Shown one piece after another: positions 24,564 to 33,258 of a stretch of DNA of 45,440 bases (positions are counted from its first letter, which is position 1; each line of letters begins with the position of its first letter). A program made the translations under genes and the position numbers. The notes beneath the pieces were generated by a model that was not told the origin of the DNA, ran no database searches, and saw nothing but the letters and a program-made list of their open reading frames with translations. Origin of the DNA: an uncultured Erysipelotrichaceae bacterium (lineage in GTDB: Bacteria; Bacillota_I; Bacilli_A; RF39; UBA660); NCBI GenBank assembly GCA_902767365.1, contig CACXGX010000072.1, positions 1 to 45,440 on the forward strand, read 5' to 3'.

Positions 24564-26027
24564 ATGAACAAGGAAAAATTATTAGAATATTTAAAAAAAA
24601 TAGGAGAACTTAATTATTTAGTTACTACTTTAAGATGGGAAATGGATACCGTTGCTCCAAAAAAAAGTTATGATTATTTAATTAATGTATCTACAAAGTA
24701 TGAAATGGAATCTTTTGATTTAATTACTAGTGATGAATATATTAAATTAATTGAGAACTTAATTAATAGTGATGAATTTTCATTTTTATCTAATGAAGAA
24801 CAAATATATATTAATGACTTGAGAGATAATTATTACAAGTTTAAAAGAGTACCTAAAGATTTTTATGAAGAATTTTGCAAACTTAGAAATAATTCTTTAA
24901 ATTGCTGGGTTTCTGCTAAAGAGAATAATGATTATGATAGTTTTAAACCATATTTAAAAGATGTAATTTCTTATACAAGAAAATACTATAAATATATGTA
25001 TCCAGATAGTAATAATTTGTATGATTGTATGCTTAATGATTATGAAAAAGGTATTACTAGTGAAATGATTGATAAATTATTTAATGAATTAAAAAAGGGC
25101 ATTATTCCAATAGTTAAAAATCTTAAAAATAAAAAGATTAAACCAGTTAAAGTACATTTAGATGATAGTAAGTTTATTTCTTTTGCAAGATATTTACTTG
25201 ATTATATTGGCTTTGATAATAATAGAGGAGCACTTGGAATATATACTCATGGTTATACTACTAAATTAAATAAAAATGATGTTAGAATTACTTTTTCTAA
25301 TAGAGATAAGCCAATTGATTCAATAAGTACAATAGTTCATGAGGGAGGACATGGAATATTTGACCAAAATATAGGGGATAATCTTTCAATTTATGAAACT
25401 TATGAAGTAGATAAATATGCTTTACATGAGTCTCAATCTAGATTTTTTGAGAATATTTTAGGAAGAAGAAAGAGTTTTTTTGTACCAATATATGATGATA
25501 TAAAAAAATACTTAAATATAGATTTACCTATTGATGAATTTGTATCTTGTTTTAATGATCCTAAAGTATCTTTGGTTAGAACAGAAGCTGATGAATTAAC
25601 TTATTGTCTTCATATTATTATTAGATATGAAATAGAACGTGAAATATTTAATGGAGATATTAATCTAGATGATTTACCTGAAATATGGAATAATAAATAT
25701 AAGGAATATATGGGAATATCTAGTTCTACATATAGTGAAGGAATTTTACAAGATATGCACTGGTCTGATGGTTCTTTTGGATATTTTCCTTCATATTTAT
25801 TGGGCTCAATTTTTGATGGAATGCTTTTTGATATTATAAATAAAAAAGTAGGTAATGTAGATAAGTTATTAGAAAGTGGTAATATTAAAACAATTACTAA
25901 ATTTTTAAATGAAAATATACACAAGTATGGTGGTGCTTATAATGTTAATGAAGTAGCTAAAAGAATATGTGGAAAAGAATTAGATGCTAAACCATTGATT
26001 GAATATTTTAAAGATAAATATGAGTAG
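24564..26027 (+). CDS. Carboxypeptidase M32 (thermostable carboxypeptidase 1 family)
   Basis: This 487-residue zinc metallocarboxypeptidase has the zinc motif HEGGHGIFDQ (HExxH form, about residues 259-268) and a third ligand Glu in LHESQSRFFEN about 30 residues later. The late block MHWSDGSFGYFPSYLLGSIF is the family's C-terminal signature. It removes C-terminal residues from peptides in the cytoplasm. The binding site is GAGGAG. The YcxB-like gene begins 11 bases after it, so the two form one transcript ending at the terminator at 26583. Confidence 0.95.
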   Translation: MNKEKLLEYLKKIGELNYLVTTLRWEMDTVAPKKSYDYLINVSTKYEMESFDLITSDEYIKLIENLINSDEFSFLSNEEQIYINDLRDNYYKFKRVPKDFYEEFCKLRNNSLNCWVSAKENNDYDSFKPYLKDVISYTRKYYKYMYPDSNNLYDCMLNDYEKGITSEMIDKLFNELKKGIIPIVKNLKNKKIKPVKVHLDDSKFISFARYLLDYIGFDNNRGALGIYTHGYTTKLNKNDVRITFSNRDKPIDSISTIVHEGGHGIFDQNIGDNLSIYETYEVDKYALHESQSRFFENILGRRKSFFVPIYDDIKKYLNIDLPIDEFVSCFNDPKVSLVRTEADELTYCLHIIIRYEIEREIFNGDINLDDLPEIWNNKYKEYMGISSSTYSEGILQDMHWSDGSFGYFPSYLLGSIFDGMLFDIINKKVGNVDKLLESGNIKTITKFLNENIHKYGGAYNVNEVAKRICGKELDAKPLIEYFKDKYE

Positions 26028-26038
26028 GTGAAGTACTT

Positions 26039-26581
26039 ATGAAATTTAAATGTGAAAAAGGAAATAAAAACTATTATTATGAGTTCTTTTATATTACTTC
26101 TTTTTATAAAAGATTTATTAATAATATAAAATTAAGAGCTAAAAATTTAATGAATCTTTATCTTACTACTTTAATTATGTCTATAGTAGTTGTAGTTCTT
26201 ATTGTAATTAATATAGCTCTTGATAATTATGACTATTTTGATATTGTTATTTTATCTATCTTTTCTTATTTTATATTTGCTTATAGTATTTATATATTAA
26301 GACTTAAAAGAAATCTTAATATTTATATGAATGATAGATGTAGTAATACCATAGAAATTAATGAAAATGGTATAAAAAAAATAAATGATAGAGATGAAAT
26401 ATTAATTAAGTGGGATAATATTATATATGTGATGATAAGTAAATATTCAATTACTTTTTTACCTAAAGAGATGCCTTCTATTTTACTTGGAATTCCAATT
26501 GAATATAAGAATAAAGTTATAAAAGGATTGGAAAAATATAATAAAAAAGACTTACTGTTAGATAATAGTGGATTATATTAG
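26039..26581 (+). CDS. YcxB-like membrane protein, second copy
   Basis: This 180-residue protein has two membrane helices (about 41-58 and 66-86) and a C-terminal YcxB-type domain: IEINENGIKKINDRDEIL, IKWDNIIYVMISKYSITF, then MPSILLGIP. The layout is that of the 21590 gene, but sequence identity is low. The function is unknown. It follows the M32 peptidase by 11 bases with site GTAGGTGAAG. Confidence 0.72.
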   Translation: MKFKCEKGNKNYYYEFFYITSFYKRFINNIKLRAKNLMNLYLTTLIMSIVVVVLIVINIALDNYDYFDIVILSIFSYFIFAYSIYILRLKRNLNIYMNDRCSNTIEINENGIKKINDRDEILIKWDNIIYVMISKYSITFLPKEMPSILLGIPIEYKNKVIKGLEKYNKKDLLLDNSGLY

Positions 26582-26582
26582 T

Positions 26583-26610
26583 AAAAAGACTTTTAAATAA
26601 GTCTTTTTTT
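26583..26610 (+). terminator. Intrinsic terminator
   Basis: AAAAAGACTT and AAGTCTTTTT pair around TTAAAT, with further T residues. Confidence 0.88.
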
Positions 26611-26646
26611 TGATATTATAGTTATAGATGTTTAGGATGTGGTAGT

Positions 26647-27057
26647 ATGAATTTAATTAAGGAAAAAAGTTGTGGTTGTATTATAGTAAAAGATGATAAG
26701 GTTCTTTTGATATATGAAAAGAATAGGAACTTTTGGGGATTTCCTAAAGGTCATGTTGAGAAAAATGAAAAAGAAGTTGAAACAGCTCATAGAGAATGTT
26801 TGGAAGAAGTTGGTCTTGATACAATAATTGATGATAGCAAGAGGTATGTTATAAAATATTTAGTAGATAATAAAATTGAAAAAGAAGTTATTTTCTTTCA
26901 GGCTACTGTTTCACAAGATAATGTTATGATGCAACAGGAGGAAATTGAAAAATATAAATGGTGTAGTTTTAACGAAGCAGAAGAGTTGCTTTCTTATGAA
27001 GATTTAAAAAAAGTTTTTAGAGAATTTTTATTGGATTATAAAAATATAAAAAAATAA
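26647..27057 (+). CDS. NUDIX hydrolase, Ap4A hydrolase-like
   Basis: This 136-residue protein has the NUDIX box G-x5-E-x7-RECLEEVG (GHVEKNEKEVETAHRECLEE, about 37-60), preceded by FWGFPKGH. The FPKGH form of the box is typical of asymmetric bis(5'-nucleosyl)-tetraphosphatases. The opening CGCIIVKDDKVLLIYE also fits. It would remove dinucleotide alarmones or other capped nucleotides. The gene at 27075 follows by 17 bases. Confidence 0.88.
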   Translation: MNLIKEKSCGCIIVKDDKVLLIYEKNRNFWGFPKGHVEKNEKEVETAHRECLEEVGLDTIIDDSKRYVIKYLVDNKIEKEVIFFQATVSQDNVMMQQEEIEKYKWCSFNEAEELLSYEDLKKVFREFLLDYKNIKK

Positions 27058-27074
27058 TATATAAAGGAGGGAAA

Positions 27075-27401
27075 ATGTATAATTTTAATTTTATTGCTGG
27101 AGAAAGTCTTGTTTCTGTATTTGATGATGTGATGGTTAGTCAAAATGATAATGAAAAGGTCATTAGTGTTGCAGTAACGAATAAAAGAATTTTATTTCTT
27201 GATTATGTAGATGACATGTTAATGGATAATTTGAATGGTGCTCATGCTTCTAGTAATATTAAAATAAAGCAGGTTATTTTTTCTATAAAATTATCTGAAA
27301 TTAAAGAAGTTAGAGAAAGTGATTTGTATGAAATTGTATTACAGGACGAATCTATTATTAGATTTAACAATTTAGATTTATTTAATTCTTTGTGTAAATA
27401 A
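27075..27401 (+). CDS. Small protein with PH-like domain features
   Basis: The product is 108 residues. It contains VAVTNKRILFLDYVDDM, the strand pattern seen in bacterial PH-like domains (xxTNKRIxF), with a later IKLSEIKEVRESDLYEIVL, so it is predicted to be a small beta-barrel adaptor domain. There are no membrane segments. A strong site AAAGGAGGG precedes it, and it lies close behind the Ap4A-type NUDIX gene. The family assignment is tentative. Confidence 0.6.
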   Translation: MYNFNFIAGESLVSVFDDVMVSQNDNEKVISVAVTNKRILFLDYVDDMLMDNLNGAHASSNIKIKQVIFSIKLSEIKEVRESDLYEIVLQDESIIRFNNLDLFNSLCK

Positions 27402-27418
27402 GTAGACTTTACTTTTAC

Positions 27419-27447
27419 TTGACATTTTTTACATTTTGTATTATAAT
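27419..27447 (+). promoter_or_regulatory. Near-perfect sigma-A promoter
   Basis: TTGACA (27419-27424), a 17-base spacer, then TATAAT (27442-27447). It drives the SH3/YkuD lipoprotein gene starting at 27483. This is the only consensus -35/-10 pair with ideal spacing that I found here, so the gene is probably strongly transcribed. Confidence 0.85.
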
Positions 27448-27482
27448 TTTGACATCTTTTTATTAATTGGGGGGGATAGAGG

Positions 27483-28991
27483 ATGAAGTTTAATAATCTA
27501 TCTGTTTCAGAGAAGAAAATAATACCATTATTGATTGGTGGAATTATCCTTTTAAATGGATGTTCATCAAATAAAAAGGAAATTGAAAAATTCCCTGTTT
27601 GGACTCCAAATGTAGAAGCTACAATTGTTAGTAATGTAGAATCAGTTGTTGTTCCTACAAATAGTTTAGAAAATTTAAAAAATGTTGAAGAAGTAGTAGA
27701 AGAGATACCTTTAGAAACTCAAAGACCTATTCAAAATAAAAAAAAATATGTTGTATGTCTTGGAACAAATGTAAATGTTAGAGCTGAACCTAGCGTAGAT
27801 AATGGTCAAATTCTTGATAAATTAAATAGAGATGATGTATTAGAATGTATTGGCAGTACCAATGACGGATGGTATGAAGTAATTTATAAAGGACAAGAGG
27901 CATTTGTTAAGTCTAAGTATTTTAGTATGTTTGAGAAGCAAATAGAAGATGATAATAATATGGAAATAATTAGAGCAAAGGAGACAGTTGTTGTTAGAAC
28001 TAGTAATAGTGCTAACAGTGAGCCTTTAGGTGTGCTTGGTGTTGGAGATGTTTTAGAATATGTCGATATTACTGAAAATGATTGGTATAAAGTAAAATAT
28101 AAAGGATATATTGGTTATGTATCTTCTAATTATACTGAATTAGATACTGAAGGGCTTCATATGGAAATAGTTCCTGTAGTTACTGCTAAGTCAAATGTTA
28201 ATATCAGAAAAGAACCAAAAAAAGATAGTCAATTTTTGCATACACTATTAAAAGGTGAAAGTATACAATATACTTGCATGTTGGATAATGGATGGTATGA
28301 AGTATTACTTGGTGGACATAAAGCATATGTTTCTGGTAAGTATGTTGATAGTGGTATGAAAGAAATGTGTACAAATACTGTTAATGGGGTTTTAGCAGTT
28401 ACCGATGAAGCATACATTTATGCTGATAAAGAGTTTAAGCAACCTATGAAAAAGATTCCTCAACCTATACTTTGTAAAATATATAATATAGGAGAAAATT
28501 ATTATTTAATTAATTCTGAATATTATGGTTCTGGATATTTAAAAAAACAAGATGGTAAATTTTTAGGTGATATAGCAATTGGAGTAGATGTTACTTCACA
28601 ACTTTGTACATTATATGTAAATGGAGCATATGATATGTCTATAGAAACTGTTACAGGGCATTCTATTAATTCACCAACACCATTAAATTTGTATAATATA
28701 GATAAAAAAATACTAGATACAACAATGTCTGGACATTTTGTTAAATATGCTATGAGACTCGCAATTGATAAACAAGAGGGGCATACTAATATATTTTTAC
28801 ATGACGCAGACGATTGGCGTAATAAATATGGTGGAACTATTTATATTAAGAAAGGCAGTGATGGTTGCATAAATATTAATCGACAAGCTGCTAAAGAATT
28901 ATATGATAAAGTAAATGTTTCTAAAGATCCTCGTTTAAAAACTTATAAAACTAAAGTTTTTGTGTATAAAGCCCCATATAGGAGAAGATAG
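27483..28991 (+). CDS. Lipoprotein with three SH3b domains and an L,D-transpeptidase (YkuD) domain
   Basis: The product is 502 residues. A lipobox IILLNGC makes Cys27 the acylation site, so the protein is anchored outside the membrane. Three bacterial SH3 repeats follow, each with (N/V)V(R)..P....L..GD..E....ndgWYkV.Y.G..(a/g)YV (about 90-145, 160-215, 225-285). The C-terminal YkuD domain carries HDADDWR and the catalytic GSDGCINI with Cys462. It would cross-link or anchor peptidoglycan. It stands behind a near-consensus promoter and a strong site GGGGGGGATAGAGG. Confidence 0.92.
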   Translation: MKFNNLSVSEKKIIPLLIGGIILLNGCSSNKKEIEKFPVWTPNVEATIVSNVESVVVPTNSLENLKNVEEVVEEIPLETQRPIQNKKKYVVCLGTNVNVRAEPSVDNGQILDKLNRDDVLECIGSTNDGWYEVIYKGQEAFVKSKYFSMFEKQIEDDNNMEIIRAKETVVVRTSNSANSEPLGVLGVGDVLEYVDITENDWYKVKYKGYIGYVSSNYTELDTEGLHMEIVPVVTAKSNVNIRKEPKKDSQFLHTLLKGESIQYTCMLDNGWYEVLLGGHKAYVSGKYVDSGMKEMCTNTVNGVLAVTDEAYIYADKEFKQPMKKIPQPILCKIYNIGENYYLINSEYYGSGYLKKQDGKFLGDIAIGVDVTSQLCTLYVNGAYDMSIETVTGHSINSPTPLNLYNIDKKILDTTMSGHFVKYAMRLAIDKQEGHTNIFLHDADDWRNKYGGTIYIKKGSDGCININRQAAKELYDKVNVSKDPRLKTYKTKVFVYKAPYRRR

Positions 28992-29013
28992 TCTAGTGAT
29001 TATCTTTTTTTTT
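28986..29013 (+). terminator. Intrinsic terminator
   Basis: AGATAGTC and GATTATCT pair (one G-T) around TAGT, then nine T residues. It includes the stop codon of the upstream gene. Confidence 0.8.
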
Positions 29014-29038
29014 ATGATATACTCTAGGTGGTGATTTT

Positions 29039-29896
29039 ATGAAAATTGTTGTTGGTAAATATTCGGGCTTTTGCGCTGGAGTTAATTATACATATAATAG
29101 AGCAATTGAAGAATTAAAAAAAGGAAACTTATATTGTTTAGGGGATATTATTCATAATGAACACGTTATTTCATATTTAAAATCAATTGGAATGACTACT
29201 ATTTATGATATAAAAGATATAAAAGATAATTCTCGAGTTATTTTTAGAGCGCATGGAGAGCCCATTAGTAGTTATGAATATGCTAAAGAACATAATTTGG
29301 ATATAATAGATTTAACTTGTGGTAAAGTAAAACTTATTCATAATAAAGTTTTAAAAGAAAAAGAAGAATCATTTATTATAGTAATTGGTAAGAAAAAACA
29401 CCCTGAAACAATTGGTACTGTTGGTTTTATTATTAATGATTATTATGTTGTAGAAAATGAGGACGATATAAATGTTGCTTATAGTGAGTTTGCTAAATCA
29501 AAAAAAAGAAAGATTTTTGTTATAAGTCAGACAACTTTTTCAAGTAGTTATTTTGATTTTTTATGTGATGCTATTATAAGAAAATTTAATAATATTGAGA
29601 TAAAAATAGATAAAAGTATTTGTGCTGCTACTGAGAATAGGCAAAAAGAATGTGAAACATTAAGTAAAAAATCATCAGTTATGCTTGTTATTGGTAGTAA
29701 AAATAGTTCAAATACTAAGGAATTATATAATATAGCAATAGACAATTGTAAAGTAGTATATTTTATTGAATTTATTGATGAGCTTAAAAATTATTCTTTT
29801 AGTGATAATGACATTATTGGTGTTGTAGCAGGAGCATCAACTCCTTTATATTTAATTGAAGAAACTAAAAAATATTTAGAGAGTACTTGCCTTTAA
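29039..29896 (+). CDS. ispH: 4-hydroxy-3-methylbut-2-enyl diphosphate reductase IspH
   Basis: IspH carries out the last step of the MEP isoprenoid pathway, making IPP and DMAPP with a [4Fe-4S] cluster. All three cluster Cys are present: C12 in FCAGV, C94 in LTCGKV and C195 in SICAATENRQ. Substrate-binding residues are H39 (IHNEH), H72 (AHGEP), H121 and E123 (KHPETIGT), and GSKNSSNT plus AGASTP near the end. The product is 285 residues, the normal length. The binding site is GGTGGTGAT. It shows that the organism uses, at least in its last step, the MEP route; no other MEP gene lies in the window. Confidence 0.96.
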   Translation: MKIVVGKYSGFCAGVNYTYNRAIEELKKGNLYCLGDIIHNEHVISYLKSIGMTTIYDIKDIKDNSRVIFRAHGEPISSYEYAKEHNLDIIDLTCGKVKLIHNKVLKEKEESFIIVIGKKKHPETIGTVGFIINDYYVVENEDDINVAYSEFAKSKKRKIFVISQTTFSSSYFDFLCDAIIRKFNNIEIKIDKSICAATENRQKECETLSKKSSVMLVIGSKNSSNTKELYNIAIDNCKVVYFIEFIDELKNYSFSDNDIIGVVAGASTPLYLIEETKKYLESTCL

Positions 29897-29933
29897 ATTT
29901 TAAAGTGATATACTTTAGTTGAAAGGAAAACTT

Positions 29934-30299
29934 ATGAGAAATTTCAAATCTTATTTATCGGATTTTGATTCATATTCATCAAGATTTGGTCAATTTAAAA
30001 TTTCTCAAAGATATGAATTATATCTATATTCTAAAAGTGAATCTCCTAATTTTAGTGAAGATTTAAATGAAGATATTTTTTCACCTTACAATTCAATAGA
30101 ACATAAGTTTACTTCATCTTTGAGAAATTTATTTCTTAATTTTAAAACCTTTTTATTAAGAAAAGGCGAGGCATTTGTTGTTTCATATAATTCAGATACT
30201 CGTTTGTATTATTTAAGTGAGCATGGTAATGAAATTACAAGAGATTTAAATTACAATTTAATTGTTCCTGGTGAATTATCTATGAAAAAAAGTCGATAA
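29934..30299 (+). CDS. Hypothetical protein
   Basis: The product is about 121 residues from ATG 29934, behind GAAAGGAAAA. There is no membrane segment. It is rich in Phe, Ser and Tyr (FKSYLSDFDSYSSRFGQF, YELYLYSKSE). The second half has FLLRKGEAFVVSYNSD and a likely strand-turn-strand. I do not recognise it. It is followed directly by a terminator and a promoter, so it is the last gene of a possible ispH transcript, 37 bases downstream. Confidence 0.55.
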   Translation: MRNFKSYLSDFDSYSSRFGQFKISQRYELYLYSKSESPNFSEDLNEDIFSPYNSIEHKFTSSLRNLFLNFKTFLLRKGEAFVVSYNSDTRLYYLSEHGNEITRDLNYNLIVPGELSMKKSR

Positions 30300-30303
30300 G
30301 AAG

Positions 30304-30328
30304 AAACTGATTTTAAATCAGTTTTTTT
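30304..30328 (+). terminator. Intrinsic terminator
   Basis: AAACTGATTT and AAATCAGTTT are adjacent perfect arms, followed by T residues. The next extended -10 box begins two bases later. Confidence 0.85.
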
Positions 30329-30329
30329 G

Positions 30330-30338
30330 TGTTATAAT
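30330..30338 (+). promoter_or_regulatory. Extended -10 promoter
   Basis: TGTTATAAT lies 18 bases before the ATG at 30356 with TTTTGGAGGA between. It abuts the previous terminator. Confidence 0.65.
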
Positions 30339-30355
30339 TCTTTTGGAGGATATAT

Positions 30356-30625
30356 ATGCAAAGTGAACTTGAAAAAGGTGAATTTGTTTTGGTTGAAAAT
30401 GATATTGAAAAAAGATATAGTACTATATTAACTTTTTATAATAGTGATTTTGACAAGAATTATGTTGTTTATACTGATGATACGTATAGTCCTTCTGGAA
30501 ATTTAAATATATATGCTTCTTGTTATAATCCTTTTGATAGTGAATTTAAGTTGAATCCAATATTATCTGATGAAGAATGGAATAATATTGATGAAGTTAT
30601 TGATGGTATTATTTCTAATGGATAG
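30356..30625 (+). CDS. DUF1292 (YrzB-like) protein
   Basis: This is an 89-residue acidic protein. EFVLVENDIEKRYSTILTFY, then NYVVYTDD, NIYASCYNP and SDEEWNNIDEVIDGI match the DUF1292 layout (short strands, then an acidic helix ending in EEW..ie). It is widespread in Firmicutes, often in the yrrL/yrzB operon, with no settled function. The following gene starts 9 bases later, so the two are one operon. Confidence 0.82.
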   Translation: MQSELEKGEFVLVENDIEKRYSTILTFYNSDFDKNYVVYTDDTYSPSGNLNIYASCYNPFDSEFKLNPILSDEEWNNIDEVIDGIISNG

Positions 30626-30633
30626 GAGATTAT

Positions 30634-31065
30634 ATGAAAGATAAAAATAATATTACTTATATTAATAAAGAAGTTATTTTAAAAAATGGTAAAGAACAAA
30701 AATCTTTTAAAGATTTATTAGAATTTCATAAAGGAAGCGTTACGGCTGTTGTAACTTTTATTATGACAAATAGGGCAGCAGTTTTTTTAGGAGGAGTTGG
30801 AGAAGATACTTTTCAGTTTTGGCTTGGACAACAATCAGTATTACATCCTGAACTTGCTGGTATTATTAAAGTAGCCTCTGGAGTTGTTTCAGTTGCCTGG
30901 AATGCTTTAGTTGCAAATCCAAATTTATGTGCTTTAGTTATTTCTGCTTTTATTGCAGTTGGTGCTACTGTAAAGTGGGGTATAAAAAAAATGAAATTAA
31001 ATCATGATTTAAAAAGTGGTAAATGCAATGTAGAAAAGAACAAAACCGAAATGAAATCAAAATAA
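30634..31065 (+). CDS. Hypothetical small membrane protein
   Basis: This 143-residue protein has an N-terminal soluble stretch and about three hydrophobic segments (about 36-55 SVTAVVTFIMTNRAAVF, 75-92 GIIKVASGVVSVAWNALV, 98-115 LCALVISAFIAVGATV) before a basic tail (KKMKLNHDLKSGK). The size and topology resemble a holin-like or small scaffold protein, but no family is recognised. It is cotranscribed with the DUF1292 gene, behind the site TAGGAGAT. Confidence 0.6.
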   Translation: MKDKNNITYINKEVILKNGKEQKSFKDLLEFHKGSVTAVVTFIMTNRAAVFLGGVGEDTFQFWLGQQSVLHPELAGIIKVASGVVSVAWNALVANPNLCALVISAFIAVGATVKWGIKKMKLNHDLKSGKCNVEKNKTEMKSK

Positions 31066-31091
31066 ATAAGCAAATAATATTTGACTATTAG

Positions 31092-31121
31092 AACTTTTAT
31101 GTAAATATATAAAAGTTTTTT
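31092..31121 (+). terminator. Intrinsic terminator
   Basis: AACTTTTAT and ATAAAAGTT pair around a short A/T-rich loop, then T residues. Confidence 0.8.
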
Positions 31122-31170
31122 TATTTTATTTTTTATTAAAATATTTTATAATATAATAGAGGTGTTTTAT

Positions 31171-32025
31171 ATGGATAATAAAGTGTGTGATAAATGTGGT
31201 AAAACATATGATAATAGTTTAAAAACTTGTCCATATTGTAGTGAAAATAGTAGTAATGCTCAAGATTATAATATTAGAAATCCTTTTTTAGAAATGTCTA
31301 ATAGAATTAAAGAAGAAACACCTAGTTTAAATATTTCTTCAAATGAAGAAAATAAAAGTAATTTTTCTTTTATTAATAATAACATAGAAGCTAATAATGC
31401 TAGTTCTACTACTAATTCAAATATTGGAGATAAAATAGATAGTTTTACTTCTGTTAATAATGTAGAATCAAATAATAATAGTTTTATTAATAATAATGCT
31501 GATGGTGGTAGTGTTAATAATGAATTTAATAAATCAATTGAAAATAATAAAAAAGGTTCATCTAATACTATAGAACAAAATATTGATCCAGAGTTACTTA
31601 AAAATTTACATAATCCTGCACTTGATTTTGGACCTGATGGGGTAAAGACTGTAAAAGAAGATAAGCGTGTCAAAGAAGAAGTTAAAAAGTCTTCAAAAGA
31701 AAATATGCCAGTTAGTTTAAATAATATTCAAAAAAAAATGGTTAACTATTTTCTATTATTAATGTTTATATCTTTAGCTATAGCCGTATATGTTTCTATT
31801 TATCAATTTCAAGTAATAACAGTATTACATTATGGTTTGATAGTTTTACTTCATGTTGTTGGATATTTAAATGCAACTAAGAAAAAAAAGATAGCTGGTT
31901 ATATTGGAGTGTTAGTCTCTATTGCAATGATATTAGCAATATTGGAACATGATATAATTGATATGTTATTAGGTATATTTATGTTAATTCATTCTATTAT
32001 TTATATAATTAAATTTGATAAATAA
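31171..32025 (+). CDS. Zinc-ribbon protein with Asn-rich linker and C-terminal membrane helices
   Basis: The product is 284 residues from ATG 31171, behind AGAGGTG. An N-terminal zinc ribbon (CDKCGKTYDNSLKTCPYC, residues 5-22) is followed by about 110 residues of Asn/Ser-rich low complexity. A short conserved-looking LDFGPDGVKTVKED comes next, then three to four membrane helices (about 195-282). The function is unknown. The plan resembles the ribbon/membrane protein at 13234. The low-complexity stretch is likely to vary in length between strains. The thioredoxin gene follows by 18 bases. Confidence 0.7.
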   Translation: MDNKVCDKCGKTYDNSLKTCPYCSENSSNAQDYNIRNPFLEMSNRIKEETPSLNISSNEENKSNFSFINNNIEANNASSTTNSNIGDKIDSFTSVNNVESNNNSFINNNADGGSVNNEFNKSIENNKKGSSNTIEQNIDPELLKNLHNPALDFGPDGVKTVKEDKRVKEEVKKSSKENMPVSLNNIQKKMVNYFLLLMFISLAIAVYVSIYQFQVITVLHYGLIVLLHVVGYLNATKKKKIAGYIGVLVSIAMILAILEHDIIDMLLGIFMLIHSIIYIIKFDK

Positions 32026-32043
32026 TTATTGGGAGGTGAGATA

Positions 32044-32340
32044 GTGTTAAAATATATTAAAAGTTCAGAATTTGAGGAAGAAGTTTTAAAATCAAAAGAA
32101 ATTGTTTTAGTTGATTTTTATGCTGATTGGTGTGGACCTTGTAAGATGTTATCTCCTATTTTAGAAGAAATAGCAGATGAACATAATATTTATAAAGTAA
32201 ATGTTGATGATGAAGAGGAATTAGCATATAAATATGGAGTTATGAGTATTCCTTGCGTTATTGCTTTTAAAGATGGGAAAGAGTTAAAAAGATCTATTGG
32301 ATTTGTAGAAAAAGATTCTTTATTAGAGTTATTTAAATAG
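32044..32340 (+). CDS. Thioredoxin
   Basis: This 98-residue thioredoxin has the active-site VDFYADWCGPCKMLSP, with the CxxC pair at about residues 27-30. The cis-Pro is in SIPCVIAF and GF.....L follows near the end, so the fold is complete. It reduces protein disulfides in the cytoplasm. The start is GTG 32044 behind GGGAGGTGAG; an in-frame TTG at 32029 sits upstream of that site. It forms a pair with the preceding ribbon/membrane gene. Confidence 0.9.
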   Translation: MLKYIKSSEFEEEVLKSKEIVLVDFYADWCGPCKMLSPILEEIADEHNIYKVNVDDEEELAYKYGVMSIPCVIAFKDGKELKRSIGFVEKDSLLELFK

Positions 32341-32366
32341 AAGTAATAATAAATTACTTCTTTTTT
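32338..32366 (+). terminator. Intrinsic terminator
   Basis: AGAAGTAAT and ATTACTTCT pair around AATAA, followed by T residues. Confidence 0.85.
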
Positions 32367-32416
32367 ATTTACTTTTTATTGTTGTTTCATTTATAATAAA
32401 TGATTGAGGTGATAAG

Positions 32417-33208
32417 ATGAACAAAATCGTAAGGAGAATATTAATAGGGGCATTGGCTGTGTCTATACCTGTTGGTGGTTCAATCTTCTACTTTTATAAT
32501 AAAGGAAATTCAGAAAACAATTCTGAGATTAAAGAAGATATCGATAAGAAAGATAAAGACATAGATAAAAAAGACGATAATGTTAATCATCCAAAAACAG
32601 ATGCAAAAATATCAAATCCTCATAAAGAAGTAATTGATATGTTTAGAAAAGGATATAATAATCAAGAAATCGTTGGTGTTATTAGTATTCCTGATACTTC
32701 TATTAATTCTGTAGTAGTACAACATGAAGATAATGATTATTATTTAAATCATGGATTAGTTAATGATGAAAATGTTGAGGGTGCTGTATATCTTGATTAT
32801 AGGGTAAAAATTAATACTGGTAGAAAAAATATTATTTATGGACATAATGGTGATAGTGAATTATTAAATGTTCCTTTTAATGAATTAGAAAAATATTATG
32901 ATCAAGACTTCTTTAGTAATCACCAATTTATTAATTTAGAAGATGAAGATGGTATAGGAATTTATCAAATATTTTCTGTATATGTAGAAGTAAATGATTT
33001 GAACTATATGTATTTAAATTTTAAAACTGATTCTTCTTGGTTAGAACATATTAATTATTTGAAAAATAAATCAATGTATGATACTGGTGTTACTGTTGAT
33101 GAAACTGATGAAATATTGGTTTTACAAACATGTTCACATAATGAAAATTATGCAAAATATAAAAATAAATATCTTTTAGTTATTGCTAAAAGAGTAAAAT
33201 ACGAATAA
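32417..33208 (+). CDS. Class B sortase
   Basis: This 263-residue membrane-anchored transpeptidase has an N-terminal signal-anchor (about 7-27) and a charged Lys/Asp linker (40-60). The sortase domain has IVGVISIPDTSINSVVVQ, a catalytic His143 in IYGHN, Cys239 in LQTCS and Arg259 near the C-terminus (VIAKRVKYE). The TCS...Y motif and the HNGDS...L form are those of class B. It would join surface proteins to peptidoglycan or another acceptor. No substrate with a sorting signal was found in the window. Confidence 0.9.
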   Translation: MNKIVRRILIGALAVSIPVGGSIFYFYNKGNSENNSEIKEDIDKKDKDIDKKDDNVNHPKTDAKISNPHKEVIDMFRKGYNNQEIVGVISIPDTSINSVVVQHEDNDYYLNHGLVNDENVEGAVYLDYRVKINTGRKNIIYGHNGDSELLNVPFNELEKYYDQDFFSNHQFINLEDEDGIGIYQIFSVYVEVNDLNYMYLNFKTDSSWLEHINYLKNKSMYDTGVTVDETDEILVLQTCSHNENYAKYKNKYLLVIAKRVKYE

Positions 33209-33222
33209 AAATCAAATTTTTA

Positions 33223-33251
33223 TTGATAATTATTTGTAACTTGTATATTAT
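33223..33251 (+). promoter_or_regulatory. Promoter of the candidate small RNA
   Basis: TTGATA (33223-33228), a 17-base spacer, then TATTAT (33246-33251). The expected start is near 33259. It lies in the gap after the sortase gene and does not fit the start of any protein gene. Confidence 0.55.
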
Positions 33252-33258
33252 ATATCTC

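Noticed and set aside
30634..31065. Phage holin
   Set aside because: Several hydrophobic segments and a basic tail fit, but there is no lysin or phage gene nearby and the partner is a conserved DUF1292 gene.
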